DNA of 64,000 nucleotides from Alphaproteobacteria bacterium (GTDB lineage Bacteria > Pseudomonadota > Alphaproteobacteria > Micavibrionales > Micavibrionaceae): contig JADLAT010000006.1 in the NCBI GenBank assembly GCA_020848095.1, forward strand, positions 58,630 through 122,629, read 5' to 3'. Under the pieces are notes generated by a model. That model did not search any database. It had not been told where the DNA came from and saw nothing but the letters and a program-made list of their open reading frames with translations. Below are positions 18,692-27,202 of this stretch, in pieces (positions within the stretch are counted from its first letter, which is position 1; each line of letters begins with the position of its first letter). The position numbers and the translations under genes were made by a program.

Positions 18692-19984
18692 TTAAACGTC
18701 CAGCAAAAGGCGCTGCGGGTCTTCGATCACATCTTTGACTTTCACCAAAAAGCTCACGGCTTCGCGCCCGTCAATAATACGGTGATCGTAAGAATGCGCC
18801 AGATACATCATTGGCCGCGCCGCGATAGAGCCATCCTTCATCACCATGGGGCGTTGCTGAATTTTATGCATCCCTAAAATACCCGATTGCGGCATATTTA
18901 AAATCGGCGTTGAAAGCAAGGAGCCGAAGACTCCGCCATTGGTAATGGTAAAGGTGCCGCCCTGCATCTCATCCATAGTCAGCTTACCATCCCGCGCACG
19001 CTTGCCAAGATCCACGATTTTTGCTTCAATTTCCGCCATAGAGAGCGTATCTGCATCCCGGATCACCGGCACAATAAGCCCCTGCGGCGTAGAAACGGCC
19101 ACCCCGATATCATAGTAATTTTTATAAATAATATCCGTACCGTCAATTTCCGCATTAACGGATGGAAACTCCTTCAAAGCCTGAATCGCAGCCTTGGCAA
19201 AGAACGACATAAAACCAAGCTTAACGCCGTGTTTCTTCTCAAACGCCTCTTTATATTCATTACGCAGATCCATAACCGGCCCCATATCCACCTCATTAAA
19301 GGTGGTCAGGATAGCGGCATTGTTCTGTGCCTCCTTCAGGCGGCTGGCGATCACCTGCCGTAATTTGGTCATACGAACACGCTCTTCGCGCTCCGTAGTG
19401 GCGCGAGGCGCCGCTTTAGCAGCTGGCGCCGCCGCCGAATCTGATGCTTTCACCGGGGTCGATGTGCTTGATTGCGTTTTGAGGAAATTCTCAACATCTT
19501 CTTTGGAAACGCGGCCTTCTTTTCCGCTGGCAGGTATATTCGCCGCATCAAGATGGTTATCTGCAATCATTTTGCGTACCGCAGGCGAAAGCTTCGGATC
19601 GTCTACAATTTCCGCAGATTTCTGAGAAGAAAGCGCCGCAGAAGAATCTGTTTCCTTGGCCTGAGGCGCGGTCTCTGGTTTCGTCGCCTCCGCTGGCGCA
19701 GCCGATACAACAGGCGTGACCGCCGCTGACGGGGCCTTATCATTGGCCACTCCGGCCTCAAGCTCACCCAGCAAAGCACCGGCAGAGACATTCTCTCCCT
19801 CACCTGCGAAAATTTTGACAATCACACCATCCGAAGGCGCATTCACTTCCAAAGTAACTTTATCCGTCTCCAACTCAACCAAAGGCTCATCCGCCTTTAC
19901 GCTTTCGCCTTCTTTCTTCAACCACTGAGCGACAGTCGCTTCTGTCACAGATTCACCAAGGGTCGGAACAACGATTTTTGTCAT
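18692..19984 (-). CDS. sucB: 2-oxoglutarate dehydrogenase E2, dihydrolipoyl succinyltransferase
   Basis: The E2o core of the oxoglutarate dehydrogenase complex, 430 residues. The lipoyl domain carries the modified lysine in [11 protein letters not shown] (K42). A flexible Ala/Pro/Ser-rich linker follows (about 80-135), then the E3-binding domain ([23 protein letters not shown]), a second linker and the acyltransferase domain ending with the catalytic [14 protein letters not shown]. The longer frame would add 14 residues; the ATG chosen opens the lipoyl domain at [13 protein letters not shown]. It follows thiL in what looks like a sucA-thiE-thiD-thiL-sucB operon. Confidence 0.95.
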   Translation of the reverse strand: MTKIVVPTLGESVTEATVAQWLKKEGESVKADEPLVELETDKVTLEVNAPSDGVIVKIFAGEGENVSAGALLGELEAGVANDKAPSAAVTPVVSAAPAEATKPETAPQAKETDSSAALSSQKSAEIVDDPKLSPAVRKMIADNHLDAANIPASGKEGRVSKEDVENFLKTQSSTSTPVKASDSAAAPAAKAAPRATTEREERVRMTKLRQVIASRLKEAQNNAAILTTFNEVDMGPVMDLRNEYKEAFEKKHGVKLGFMSFFAKAAIQALKEFPSVNAEIDGTDIIYKNYYDIGVAVSTPQGLIVPVIRDADTLSMAEIEAKIVDLGKRARDGKLTMDEMQGGTFTITNGGVFGSLLSTPILNMPQSGILGMHKIQQRPMVMKDGSIAARPMMYLAHSYDHRIIDGREAVSFLVKVKDVIEDPQRLLLDV

Positions 19985-20089
19985 ATCTGGCTCATATCTC
20001 TGATTTATTAGGCATTTGAATTCCACCTACCTCAAAACTTTTACGCGGATGCCCAATGAAACGCAAGCCCCGGCAGCAAGATTTCAAAA

Positions 20090-21019
20090 CTAAAAATGTT
20101 GCCACCCGCCCTTCTTGAAGGACAGAACCTCCCCCCCGGCATCAAGAACCTCAACCTTGGGCGAACCGGACACAAATCGTCCGATAACATAATGCTCAAA
20201 ATCCAGAAAACCTATATTTTCTGGCGGCACGGCCAGTGCAAGCTGGTAATCGTCCCCCCCGGTCAAAAGCGCCTCAACACTCACCGCACCGCTTTCCAGC
20301 AATAACGAGGCTTGCGCCGAAAAAGGAATTTTCGCCAACTCTATTTCCGCAGTCACAGCAGATGCCCGGCACACATGCCCCAAATCGGCAATCAGGCCGT
20401 CAGAAATATCCACAGCCGCATGAGCATAGCGCCGTAACCCCTCCGCCAAAGCTAACCGGGGCAAGGGCTTGCGATAGGCCAGAGCAAAAAAATCAGCATG
20501 AGGCGTTATTATATTTCCGCGCAAAGCTTCAAGCCCGATAAGCGCATCCCCCACAGGCCCGCTCAACACCACAGCATCTCCGGCCTTTGCGCCACCGCGC
20601 CCCAAAGCCTGCCCTGAGGGGACAAGCCCCAGCGCGGTTATAGAAACGGAAAAGCCCCCCTTGATGGACGTGGTGTCTCCGCCTGAACAATATATATCAA
20701 ACAACGCCTGATCCGCCGCCAACACACCGGTGAACTTCTCCAACCATCCACAATCAGGTTTTTGCACAAAAGCAAGATTAAGCTGGTAAGATAAAGGCCG
20801 CGCCCCGGCGGCGGCAAGATCGGAAAGGTTAACGCGCAAGGCTTTATGCGCAATAAATTCGGGGGCCTCCCCAAGCGGAAAATGCACGCCCTCATTCAAA
20901 GTATCGGAAGTTACAATAAGGTCAAAGCCCGGTGGAATCTTCAAAACCGCCGTATCATCACGCAATCCATCCCGGCTTAGAGGCGCAAAATACTTTTCAA
21001 TAATTTCAAACTCATTCAT
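20090..21019 (-). CDS. thiL: Thiamine-monophosphate kinase
   Basis: ThiL phosphorylates thiamine monophosphate to the cofactor thiamine diphosphate. The product is about 309 residues, with the AIR-synthase-like fold: DDTAVL near residue 21, NLSDLAAAGARPL, YCSGGDTT and the VDISDGLIADLGH motif, which supply metal and phosphate ligands. The start is the ATG in an ATGA overlap with thiD. A GTG three codons upstream is the alternative. It is followed by sucB after about 100 bases. Confidence 0.93.
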   Translation of the reverse strand: MNEFEIIEKYFAPLSRDGLRDDTAVLKIPPGFDLIVTSDTLNEGVHFPLGEAPEFIAHKALRVNLSDLAAAGARPLSYQLNLAFVQKPDCGWLEKFTGVLAADQALFDIYCSGGDTTSIKGGFSVSITALGLVPSGQALGRGGAKAGDAVVLSGPVGDALIGLEALRGNIITPHADFFALAYRKPLPRLALAEGLRRYAHAAVDISDGLIADLGHVCRASAVTAEIELAKIPFSAQASLLLESGAVSVEALLTGGDDYQLALAVPPENIGFLDFEHYVIGRFVSGSPKVEVLDAGGEVLSFKKGGWQHF

Positions 21020-21858
21020 GCTTCCCACATATCCCAGAAATGATGCACCGGTCCATGACCATGCCCCACGCCCAGCATATCACCATGTTTAAGCGCCCCG
21101 TTCAAATATGCTTTTGCCGCTTTACACGCCGATAACATATCCATCCCCTTTGCCAAACCCGCCGCGATTGCCGCCGATAAGGTGCAACCGGTTCCGTGCG
21201 TATTAACAGTAAGCAAGCGCGGAGACTCTAAAACAGATCTGCCGCCCTCGCGCTCTACCAGAATATCATTGCTATGCTTTTGACGCACAAGATGCCCACC
21301 CTTTATCAAAACAGCTTTGGGGCCCAGTGCCAAAATCTGCTTTGCCCAATCCGTTGCATCCTCTTCAAAGTTTTTGCCAAAACCTGCTTCCGGGCTGTCC
21401 ACTTTAAGGGCTTTGGGAGATAAAAACGCACCCACCTCCTGTAGATTTGGCGTAACCAGATCAGCCAGCGGCAATAAACGGTTTTTAATAACCTCAATGG
21501 CCTCTTCCGAGATAAGACGATCTCCGCTGGTGGCAATCATCACCGGGTCAAGCACAACATTTCGCACGCCGCGTTCCGTCAGAACATCGGCCAAAGCGTA
21601 CGCCGCCTCTACCGAGGCAATCATACCGATTTTCACCGCATGAACCGCCACATCATCAAAAACAGCATCCAGTTGCTCTTTAATAAAAGAAGCCGAAAGC
21701 TCCTGCACTGCACGCACGCCCTTGGTGTTCTGAGCCGTTAACGATGTCAAAGCGGCCATACCGTAAACACCCAGCGCAGAAAATGTCTTTAAATCCGCCT
21801 GTATACCCGCTCCGCCTGAAGGGTCGGAGCCAGCGATAGAAAGCACCTTATAGATCAT
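21016..21858 (-). CDS. thiD: Hydroxymethylpyrimidine/phosphomethylpyrimidine kinase
   Basis: A ribokinase-fold kinase of 280 residues that makes HMP diphosphate for thiamine synthesis. IAGSDPSGGAGIQADLKTFSA at the start, the VLDPVM segment and the anion-hole motif NTHGTGCTLSAAIAAGLA near residue 215 are typical. The C-terminus (about 255-280) has a GDMLGVGHGHGPVHHF tail seen in many ThiD proteins. It is coupled to thiE and thiL by ATGA overlaps on both sides. Confidence 0.93.
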   Translation of the reverse strand: MIYKVLSIAGSDPSGGAGIQADLKTFSALGVYGMAALTSLTAQNTKGVRAVQELSASFIKEQLDAVFDDVAVHAVKIGMIASVEAAYALADVLTERGVRNVVLDPVMIATSGDRLISEEAIEVIKNRLLPLADLVTPNLQEVGAFLSPKALKVDSPEAGFGKNFEEDATDWAKQILALGPKAVLIKGGHLVRQKHSNDILVEREGGRSVLESPRLLTVNTHGTGCTLSAAIAAGLAKGMDMLSACKAAKAYLNGALKHGDMLGVGHGHGPVHHFWDMWEA

Positions 21859-22499
21859 CCAGCCTCCTCCCGCGCCGCGCCAACGCCCGCAACAAAGGCA
21901 CGCGCCGCCGCGCCGGGGTCGAGCGCTTCGGAAATGCTGCGCATCATCGCAACACCATGCGCACCCGATTTAATAACCGTCGCCGCATTTTCGGGCGTTA
22001 TACCGCCAATTCCGACAACAGGCACAGGGCTTCTTCGCGCAAGCACAGAAAAATTCTGCGGCCCTAAAACCGGTTTCCCCTTCTCGGTTTTTGTCACATA
22101 AAACGGCCCCGTACCGATATAATCAACAGCCGGATCGAGCGCCTCAATATGCTGCGCTGTAAAAACCGTCTGCCCGATAATTACCTGCTCCCCCAGTCGC
22201 GCCCGCGCCTGCGCGGGAGAAGTATCTTCTTGCCCCAGATGCACACCATCCGCGCCCACAGCAAAAGCCACATCGAGCGAATCATTGATAATAAAAGGAA
22301 TATTTTGCTCTTGCAGAAGTTCCCCAAGCATCGCCGCCTGGGCCAGAAATTCCGGCATATTACCACTCTTGTTGCGAAGCTGCACCATCGTCACCCCGCC
22401 CACAACGGCGTGCATCACGACATCGACAACATCCCGCCCCGCGCAACAGGACGGATCAGCAACAAAATAAACCGATGGATCAAATGCCAAGCGCCGCAT
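21855..22499 (-). CDS. thiE: Thiamine-phosphate synthase
   Basis: A TIM-barrel enzyme of 214 residues that joins HMP diphosphate and thiazole phosphate. VQLRNKS near residue 38, the IPFIINDSLDVAFAVGADGVHLGQED motif with the metal-binding aspartates, GTGPFYVTKTEKG, and VGIGGITPENA for phosphate binding are all present. The start lies inside the end of sucA (20-base overlap) with no visible ribosome binding site, so translation probably depends on sucA. No TPP riboswitch could fit in front of the thi genes, because they abut sucA. Confidence 0.92.
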   Translation of the reverse strand: MRRLAFDPSVYFVADPSCCAGRDVVDVVMHAVVGGVTMVQLRNKSGNMPEFLAQAAMLGELLQEQNIPFIINDSLDVAFAVGADGVHLGQEDTSPAQARARLGEQVIIGQTVFTAQHIEALDPAVDYIGTGPFYVTKTEKGKPVLGPQNFSVLARRSPVPVVGIGGITPENAATVIKSGAHGVAMMRSISEALDPGAAARAFVAGVGAAREEAG

Positions 22500-25392
22500 T
22501 GACCAGCTTTGCCTGCTCTATAACATGGCGACTATGAAGGCCTGTCGCCGGCGCCGCCAATTCCGAGCGCCCGGCATATTGTGGACGACCCGCTTTATGA
22601 CCCGCCCGTTTCAGGGATTTTTCAATCCGGCGGTCCACAAAATTCCACGCCCCCTGATTTTCAGGCTCTTCCTGACACCAGACAACATCAGCATTTTTAT
22701 ACTTTGCCAGCTCTTCCGCCAGCGCCGTTTCCGGAAAAGGATACAGCTGCTCAACCCGGATAATAATAACATCCTTAATATTTTCATCCCGCCGTTTTTG
22801 CAGGAGGTCAAAATAGACCTTTCCGCTGCACAAAACAACGCGCCGCATTTTATCATCCGCAACAAGATCCTTTTGATCATCATCCCACAGGAAACGATGA
22901 AAAGTTGAGCCTTGTGCGAACATTTCCACATCCGACACAGAAAGCTTATGCCGCAGCAAAGATTTCGGCGTCATAACCACCAATGGCTTGCGAAAATCGC
23001 GCATCATCTGACGGCGCAAGGCATGATAATAATTTGCCGGCGTTGTACAGTTACAAACCTGCCAGTTGTCTTCACCCGACAACTGCAGGAACCGTTCAAG
23101 CCGGGCAGAAGAATGCTCTGGCCCCTGCCCCTCATACCCATGAGGCAATAACAAAACAATTCCGGACATGCGAAGCCATTTGGATTCACCGGAGGAAATA
23201 AACTGGTCGATCATAACCTGAGCACCATTGGCAAAATCACCAAATTGCGCTTCCCACACCACCAGCGTTTTTGGATCAGCCAACGAATAGCCATATTCAA
23301 ACCCCAAAACAGCCATTTCCGAGAGCGGTGAATCATGCACCTCAAAGCGCGGTTGTCTTTCGGCAATATGCTGCAGTGGAATATGTTTGTTTTCATTTTC
23401 CTGATCATACCAGATCGCATGACGATGAGAAAAAGTGCCCCGCCCGACATCCTGTCCCGAAACACGCACAGAGTATCCGTCATTTAGCAAAGCCCCAAAA
23501 GCCATGGCTTCGGCGGCGGCCCAATCAAATGCTTTTCCAGTTTCAAACATTTGCGCTTTTGCATCCAAGATACGTTGCAGTTTCCGGTTAATGACAAATC
23601 CATCAGGGACCTTCACCAGAACTTTGCCAATTTCTTTTAATTTTTCTACTGGAACACCTGTTTCACCACGCCGGTCATCCCCATAAGCCACCTTCATGCC
23701 TTGCCATGCACCCCCCAGAAAGTCAGCATCCCCGGGCTTATACGTCTTAGTCGCCTGAAAGGCTTCTTCCAGATAATTTTCAAAATCACTGGAAACGGCT
23801 AGAGCCTCACTCTCACTCAAAACTTTTTCAGCAACCAACTGTGTCGCATATTTTTCACGCGTTGTTTTTTGCGCAGCAATTTTCTTATACATCAAAGGCT
23901 GAGTATAGGCTGGCTCATCGCCCTCGTTATGCCCGTAACGACGATAACAAAACATATCAATCACGACATCACGCTGAAACTTCTGCCGGAATTCTGTCGC
24001 CACGCGTGCCACATGCACTACCGCCTCCGGATCATCTCCATTCACATGAAAGATAGGAGCCGAAAGCATCTTGGCAACATCGGTGGAATATGGACCCGAC
24101 CGAGAAAATTTCGGCATGGTTGTAAAACCAATCTGATTATTAATCACGATATGAATCGTGCCTCCAACGCGATAGCCTGGCAACTCGGCAATCATAAGGG
24201 TTTCCGCCGTCACCCCCTGACCTGCGAAAGCGGCATCACCATGCAGCAAAAGCGGCAATACGGCCTCCGATTCAATCGTGCCGCGCTTAATTTGTTTTGC
24301 GCGCACCTTTCCGATAACCACCGGATTAACAAACTCAAGGTGAGACGGATTGGCGGTTAAGGACAAATGCACACACTGTCCATCAAACTCCCGGTCACTC
24401 GATGTGCCCAGATGGTATTTCACATCGCCAGAACCCAAAACATCGTCCGGCGTAGAACTTTGCCCCTGAAATTCAGCAAAAATCGCCGTGAAAGATTTCC
24501 CCATCACATTGGCCAGAACATTCAGACGACCACGATGAGACATCCCGATCACAATTTCTTCCAGGCCCAGCTGGCCTCCGCGCTTCATAATCTGCTCAAT
24601 ACACGGAATGAGAGCCTCACCGCCATCAATACCAAACCGTTTGGTGCCGGGATATTTTTTATGCAAAAACTGTTCGAAGCTTTCCGCTGCGACAAGACGC
24701 TGCAATATCGCTTTCTTGCCATTTTCGGTAAATTCTGTCCGGTTTCCCGGCTCTTCAATCCGCTCTTGAATCCATTGCTTTTCCTCAGGATCGGTTAAAT
24801 GCAGAAATTCCACACCGGTTTTTCCACAATACGCCCGGCGCAAGGCGGTCAACAGCTCATCCAGAGTCGCATATTCCATGCCAAAGGCGCCATCAACAAA
24901 AATCGGGCGCGCTCTATCCTCTGGACCAAATCCATAATGTGCCGGGTCCAGTTCCGGATGATCCTTCTTTTCCTTTATTCCAAGCGGGTCGAGATCTGCA
25001 AGCAAATGCCCGCGCGCGCGGTAAGCCCGAACCATCATGAGGGCCCGTATCGAATCGAGAGCCGCCCGGCGGGCCCCTTCAGAAGAAATATCCGCTTTTC
25101 CGTGAGCACCGGGTAGCGCCAAATCATTGGCCGGGGGCATCTGCCCTTCATCTGTAAGGGCTACAGCGCCCGCACCAAAGTTACGAGAAATCACCGTATT
25201 GGTCTTCGGGGTCCAGCTTGCACCGGAAAGCTCCTGCAATAAAGAAAGCTCACTATCGTTTAAGGTTTCAAAAAAACGTGCCCAGCTTTCATCCACCTGC
25301 CCCGCATCGGAGAGATAGCGCGCATAAAGATGGGCAATATATTCAGCGTTCATGCCGGAAAGAAACGTTACATTTTCAGATTGCTGCACCAT
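22480..25392 (-). CDS. sucA: 2-oxoglutarate dehydrogenase E1 component
   Basis: The thiamine-diphosphate-dependent E1o subunit, about 970 residues. The N-terminal helix segment (GMNAEYIAHLYARYLSDAG) precedes the catalytic core, with IGMSHRGRLNVLANV, GDAAFAGQGV and the IDMFCYRRYGHNEGDEP region for ThDP and metal binding, then the transketolase-like domain with HRHAIWYDQ and LPHGYEGQGPEHSSARLERFLQL. It decarboxylates 2-oxoglutarate and transfers the succinyl group to SucB. The longer frame starts at TTG; the ATG three codons in is the likely start. It heads the sucA-thiEDL-sucB operon. Confidence 0.96.
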   Translation of the reverse strand: MVQQSENVTFLSGMNAEYIAHLYARYLSDAGQVDESWARFFETLNDSELSLLQELSGASWTPKTNTVISRNFGAGAVALTDEGQMPPANDLALPGAHGKADISSEGARRAALDSIRALMMVRAYRARGHLLADLDPLGIKEKKDHPELDPAHYGFGPEDRARPIFVDGAFGMEYATLDELLTALRRAYCGKTGVEFLHLTDPEEKQWIQERIEEPGNRTEFTENGKKAILQRLVAAESFEQFLHKKYPGTKRFGIDGGEALIPCIEQIMKRGGQLGLEEIVIGMSHRGRLNVLANVMGKSFTAIFAEFQGQSSTPDDVLGSGDVKYHLGTSSDREFDGQCVHLSLTANPSHLEFVNPVVIGKVRAKQIKRGTIESEAVLPLLLHGDAAFAGQGVTAETLMIAELPGYRVGGTIHIVINNQIGFTTMPKFSRSGPYSTDVAKMLSAPIFHVNGDDPEAVVHVARVATEFRQKFQRDVVIDMFCYRRYGHNEGDEPAYTQPLMYKKIAAQKTTREKYATQLVAEKVLSESEALAVSSDFENYLEEAFQATKTYKPGDADFLGGAWQGMKVAYGDDRRGETGVPVEKLKEIGKVLVKVPDGFVINRKLQRILDAKAQMFETGKAFDWAAAEAMAFGALLNDGYSVRVSGQDVGRGTFSHRHAIWYDQENENKHIPLQHIAERQPRFEVHDSPLSEMAVLGFEYGYSLADPKTLVVWEAQFGDFANGAQVMIDQFISSGESKWLRMSGIVLLLPHGYEGQGPEHSSARLERFLQLSGEDNWQVCNCTTPANYYHALRRQMMRDFRKPLVVMTPKSLLRHKLSVSDVEMFAQGSTFHRFLWDDDQKDLVADDKMRRVVLCSGKVYFDLLQKRRDENIKDVIIIRVEQLYPFPETALAEELAKYKNADVVWCQEEPENQGAWNFVDRRIEKSLKRAGHKAGRPQYAGRSELAAPATGLHSRHVIEQAKLVNAALGI

Positions 25393-25504
25393 TATCACCA
25401 AGCGGATATTTACGAACCCGCATCTCCTTTTTTAATTCGTCACATCAGGACTTAATCCCAATACACAAAGCCCGTCAAGGGGCGGAAAGACACAAGAAAT
25501 AATC

Positions 25505-26062
25505 CTAAATCCTCAGGGCTGAGGAAAGACGAGACAAGGCACTATCTTCTGAGGCACTTATATTCATTGGATGTCCGGCATCCTCAGGGGGCATACCGGA
25601 AAATTTTATTGCCACTTTTTTCAAAATAGAGCTGAAAATACCGTCTTTTTTATCCTCATCTTCCTGATCAAACGCAGAAAACTCTCCATTCGCCCGCGCA
25701 ACCGTCTCGGCAATCTCCATCAAAGCCGCAGCATAGCTTTTAACCGTTTCCTCATCCGCTTTTGATTTCAACAGACTAATCGCGCGCGCGGCATCCTCAC
25801 AAATCTGCCCATAGGGGTTTTTATTCCATCGTTTCCACTCAAAATGCAGACGAAGTGTTTCCTTCATCACCGCAGCGGCAAAGGGTCTTTCCTGAGGCAG
25901 GGCGGCAATGGCCTGTATACAGGATTTCAAAGATTGCATCTCTCTTGCATCATCTGTGTCTCCTTCCTCATCATCGACATAACTTACATACAATCCCACC
26001 CGGTAGGGCAGACTAACGAGAAGCTCCGATTCTTCACCTGAAAACTGTGCAAGACTGAGCAT
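25505..26062 (-). CDS. Hypothetical protein, paralogue B of a tandem pair
   Basis: I do not recognise this family. The 185-residue product is acidic and probably all helical. It shares the SLPYRVGL(Y/F)VS motif (residues 18-29) and the LMEIAE.VA...GE segment (about 135-150) with the gene upstream, so the two are tandem paralogues. A distant resemblance to the TerB-like helical fold (sensing of a bacterial stress) is possible but unproven. A strong ribosome binding site (AAGGATAAAAT) precedes the ATG. It lies between sucA and the 187-residue paralogue, all on the minus strand, and may be read into sucA. Confidence 0.65.
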   Translation of the reverse strand: MLSLAQFSGEESELLVSLPYRVGLYVSYVDDEEGDTDDAREMQSLKSCIQAIAALPQERPFAAAVMKETLRLHFEWKRWNKNPYGQICEDAARAISLLKSKADEETVKSYAAALMEIAETVARANGEFSAFDQEDEDKKDGIFSSILKKVAIKFSGMPPEDAGHPMNISASEDSALSRLSSALRI

Positions 26063-26098
26063 ATTTTATCCTTTCTGTTCTTTTCTTAATAAGCACCC

Positions 26099-26662
26099 TT
26101 AATAAACGCTGGAAACCCCTAAAGACTGAGACAATTGGCGAAGAACAAGACGCTCCTCCCGGCTGATCGACATAAAATATCCTATAGATCCGTGAGGGCG
26201 CCCAGCCAGATTCATTTTCAAGCAATTATTCCAATATGCCAGCCGAATTTTTACGCGCTCCACCAAAGAAAGATTTTCACCATACTCACAAAACGCCAGC
26301 GCCACGGCTTCGGCAATCTCCATCAAACGAGTAGTGTAGGCTTTAATTTCCTTCTCATCCAGCCGTGTAGCCAAAATCTCACGCGCCTGACGGCATTGCC
26401 GGGGCACATGATCCATCTCCTCGGCCCAAGATTGCCACCCGGATTGCCGCGCCAATACCTCCCCCATCACATACTGCAAAAACTCGGAGCCAAAAACATC
26501 CTGCGAAAACCCGTGAATAATACTGGCAAGTGCCTGAAGCTCAATCGCCTGCGCTTCTGCGCCGCCGGAACGGTCACTTTGCGAAACAAATAAGCCCACC
26601 CGGTAGGGAAGACTCACCAGCAACTCTTTTTGCTCCGGTATAAAATCTTCCAAAATACTCAT
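26099..26662 (-). CDS. Hypothetical protein, paralogue A of a tandem pair
   Basis: A 187-residue, probably helical protein of unknown function. ELLVSLPYRVGLFVSQSD (residues 13-30), a conserved RQ...ILATRLDEKEIKAY segment and LMEIAEAVALAF match the neighbouring paralogue. The C-terminal part (SIGYFMSISREERLVLRQLSQSLG) is also shared in outline. Its start region is unusual: the GGGGAG that would serve as ribosome binding site is buried in the 3' arm of a long hairpin (26670-26720), with a run of six T between hairpin and ATG. This suggests attenuation or translational control. Confidence 0.65.
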   Translation of the reverse strand: MSILEDFIPEQKELLVSLPYRVGLFVSQSDRSGGAEAQAIELQALASIIHGFSQDVFGSEFLQYVMGEVLARQSGWQSWAEEMDHVPRQCRQAREILATRLDEKEIKAYTTRLMEIAEAVALAFCEYGENLSLVERVKIRLAYWNNCLKMNLAGRPHGSIGYFMSISREERLVLRQLSQSLGVSSVY

Positions 26663-26669
26663 AAAAAAG

Positions 26670-26720
26670 GCTCCCCGACTTTCATTTCAGGTTTCTACCT
26701 TACAATGAAAACCGGGGAGC
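26670..26720 (-). promoter_or_regulatory. Long hairpin with T-run at the start of the 187-residue gene
   Basis: On the minus strand GCTCCCCG plus nine more bases pairs with the complementary arm ending CGGGGAGC (17 pairs, two of them wobbles), with a smaller AGGT/ACCT pairing inside the loop. TTTTTT follows directly and runs into the ATG of the downstream gene. This is the shape of a rho-independent terminator, but the GGGGAG in its 3' arm is also the only plausible ribosome binding site. It could therefore be an attenuator or an RBS-sequestering element. Confidence 0.6.
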
Positions 26721-26836
26721 AACAAACGGGGATTTATCGGCACAAATCCCAAGCACCTCACCAAGGGGCAGTAGGGTTCTGGGCGGGCATGGCTCAAGCG
26801 CTTATAAACGGGAACGCGCCAGATAAATCCTTAAAA
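26721..26836. other. Structured intergenic segment, candidate non-coding RNA
   Basis: No convincing gene lies here. GGATTTATC (26730-26738) pairs perfectly with GATAAATCC (26822-26830) and encloses about 80 bases with further pairing next to the stem (GGC/GCC). Flanked by a terminator on one side and the long hairpin on the other, the segment could be a leader RNA aptamer on the minus strand or a separate small RNA. The strand is not certain. I looked for 6S, SRP and tmRNA signatures and did not find a match I can defend. Confidence 0.35.
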
Positions 26837-26871
26837 CCTGCGAGGTAATCTTACAGACCTCAACAAGCAGG
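26837..26871 (-). terminator. Hairpin terminator after the 39-residue gene
   Basis: Directly behind the stop codon of the small gene, CCTGC and GAGGT on the minus strand pair with ACCTC and GCAGG, with a TTGTT bulge and a 10-base loop. TTTT follows. It looks like a modest rho-independent terminator and supports the small gene as a separate transcript. Confidence 0.55.
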
Positions 26872-26991
26872 CTAAAACGGTGTAACGAGACCTATATAAT
26901 ACCCTAGGGAATTAGGAATATTATCATCGACAATATTGATCGCCGTAATGGCCACAACGGTTGTGGCAACGCCATAAATATAGTTCAGCAT
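26872..26991 (-). CDS. Small membrane protein, 39 residues
   Basis: A short reading frame with strong translation signals: GAAGGAGAAG lies about 4-6 bases before the ATG. The product starts MLNYIYGVATTVVAITAINIV, a hydrophobic stretch long enough for one membrane pass, and ends with a short polar tail (DDNIPNSLGYYIGLVTPF). A hairpin terminator follows the stop. I know no family for it. Its size, single membrane segment and own terminator fit a regulatory or toxin-like micropeptide, but nothing in the sequence proves either. Confidence 0.55.
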   Translation of the reverse strand: MLNYIYGVATTVVAITAINIVDDNIPNSLGYYIGLVTPF

Positions 26992-27202
26992 AATTCTTCT
27001 CCTTCACTGGCAAGGCCCGGTTTATCTTCTCCAAGCGCTTTGTTTCCTGTAAAAAAGACGTTGCAACGCCCATGCCAATTTTTACATAATATTTATGGAA
27101 GATACGAAGGAAAAGCGGCAAAAATTGCCGCCACCTTTTTGCCGCCGGGCAGAATTTTCCGTAACGCTTGACATGAGAGGTGGTTTTCCCTATAACCGCC
27201 CT

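Noticed and set aside
22000..22500. Possible TPP riboswitch in front of thiE
   Set aside because: thiE starts inside sucA; no non-coding space and no THI-box sequence seen.
26721..26871. 6S RNA
   Set aside because: A short CCTTAAAAC.TGCGA stretch recalls E. coli 6S RNA, but it belongs to the terminator of the 39-residue gene and the rest does not align.
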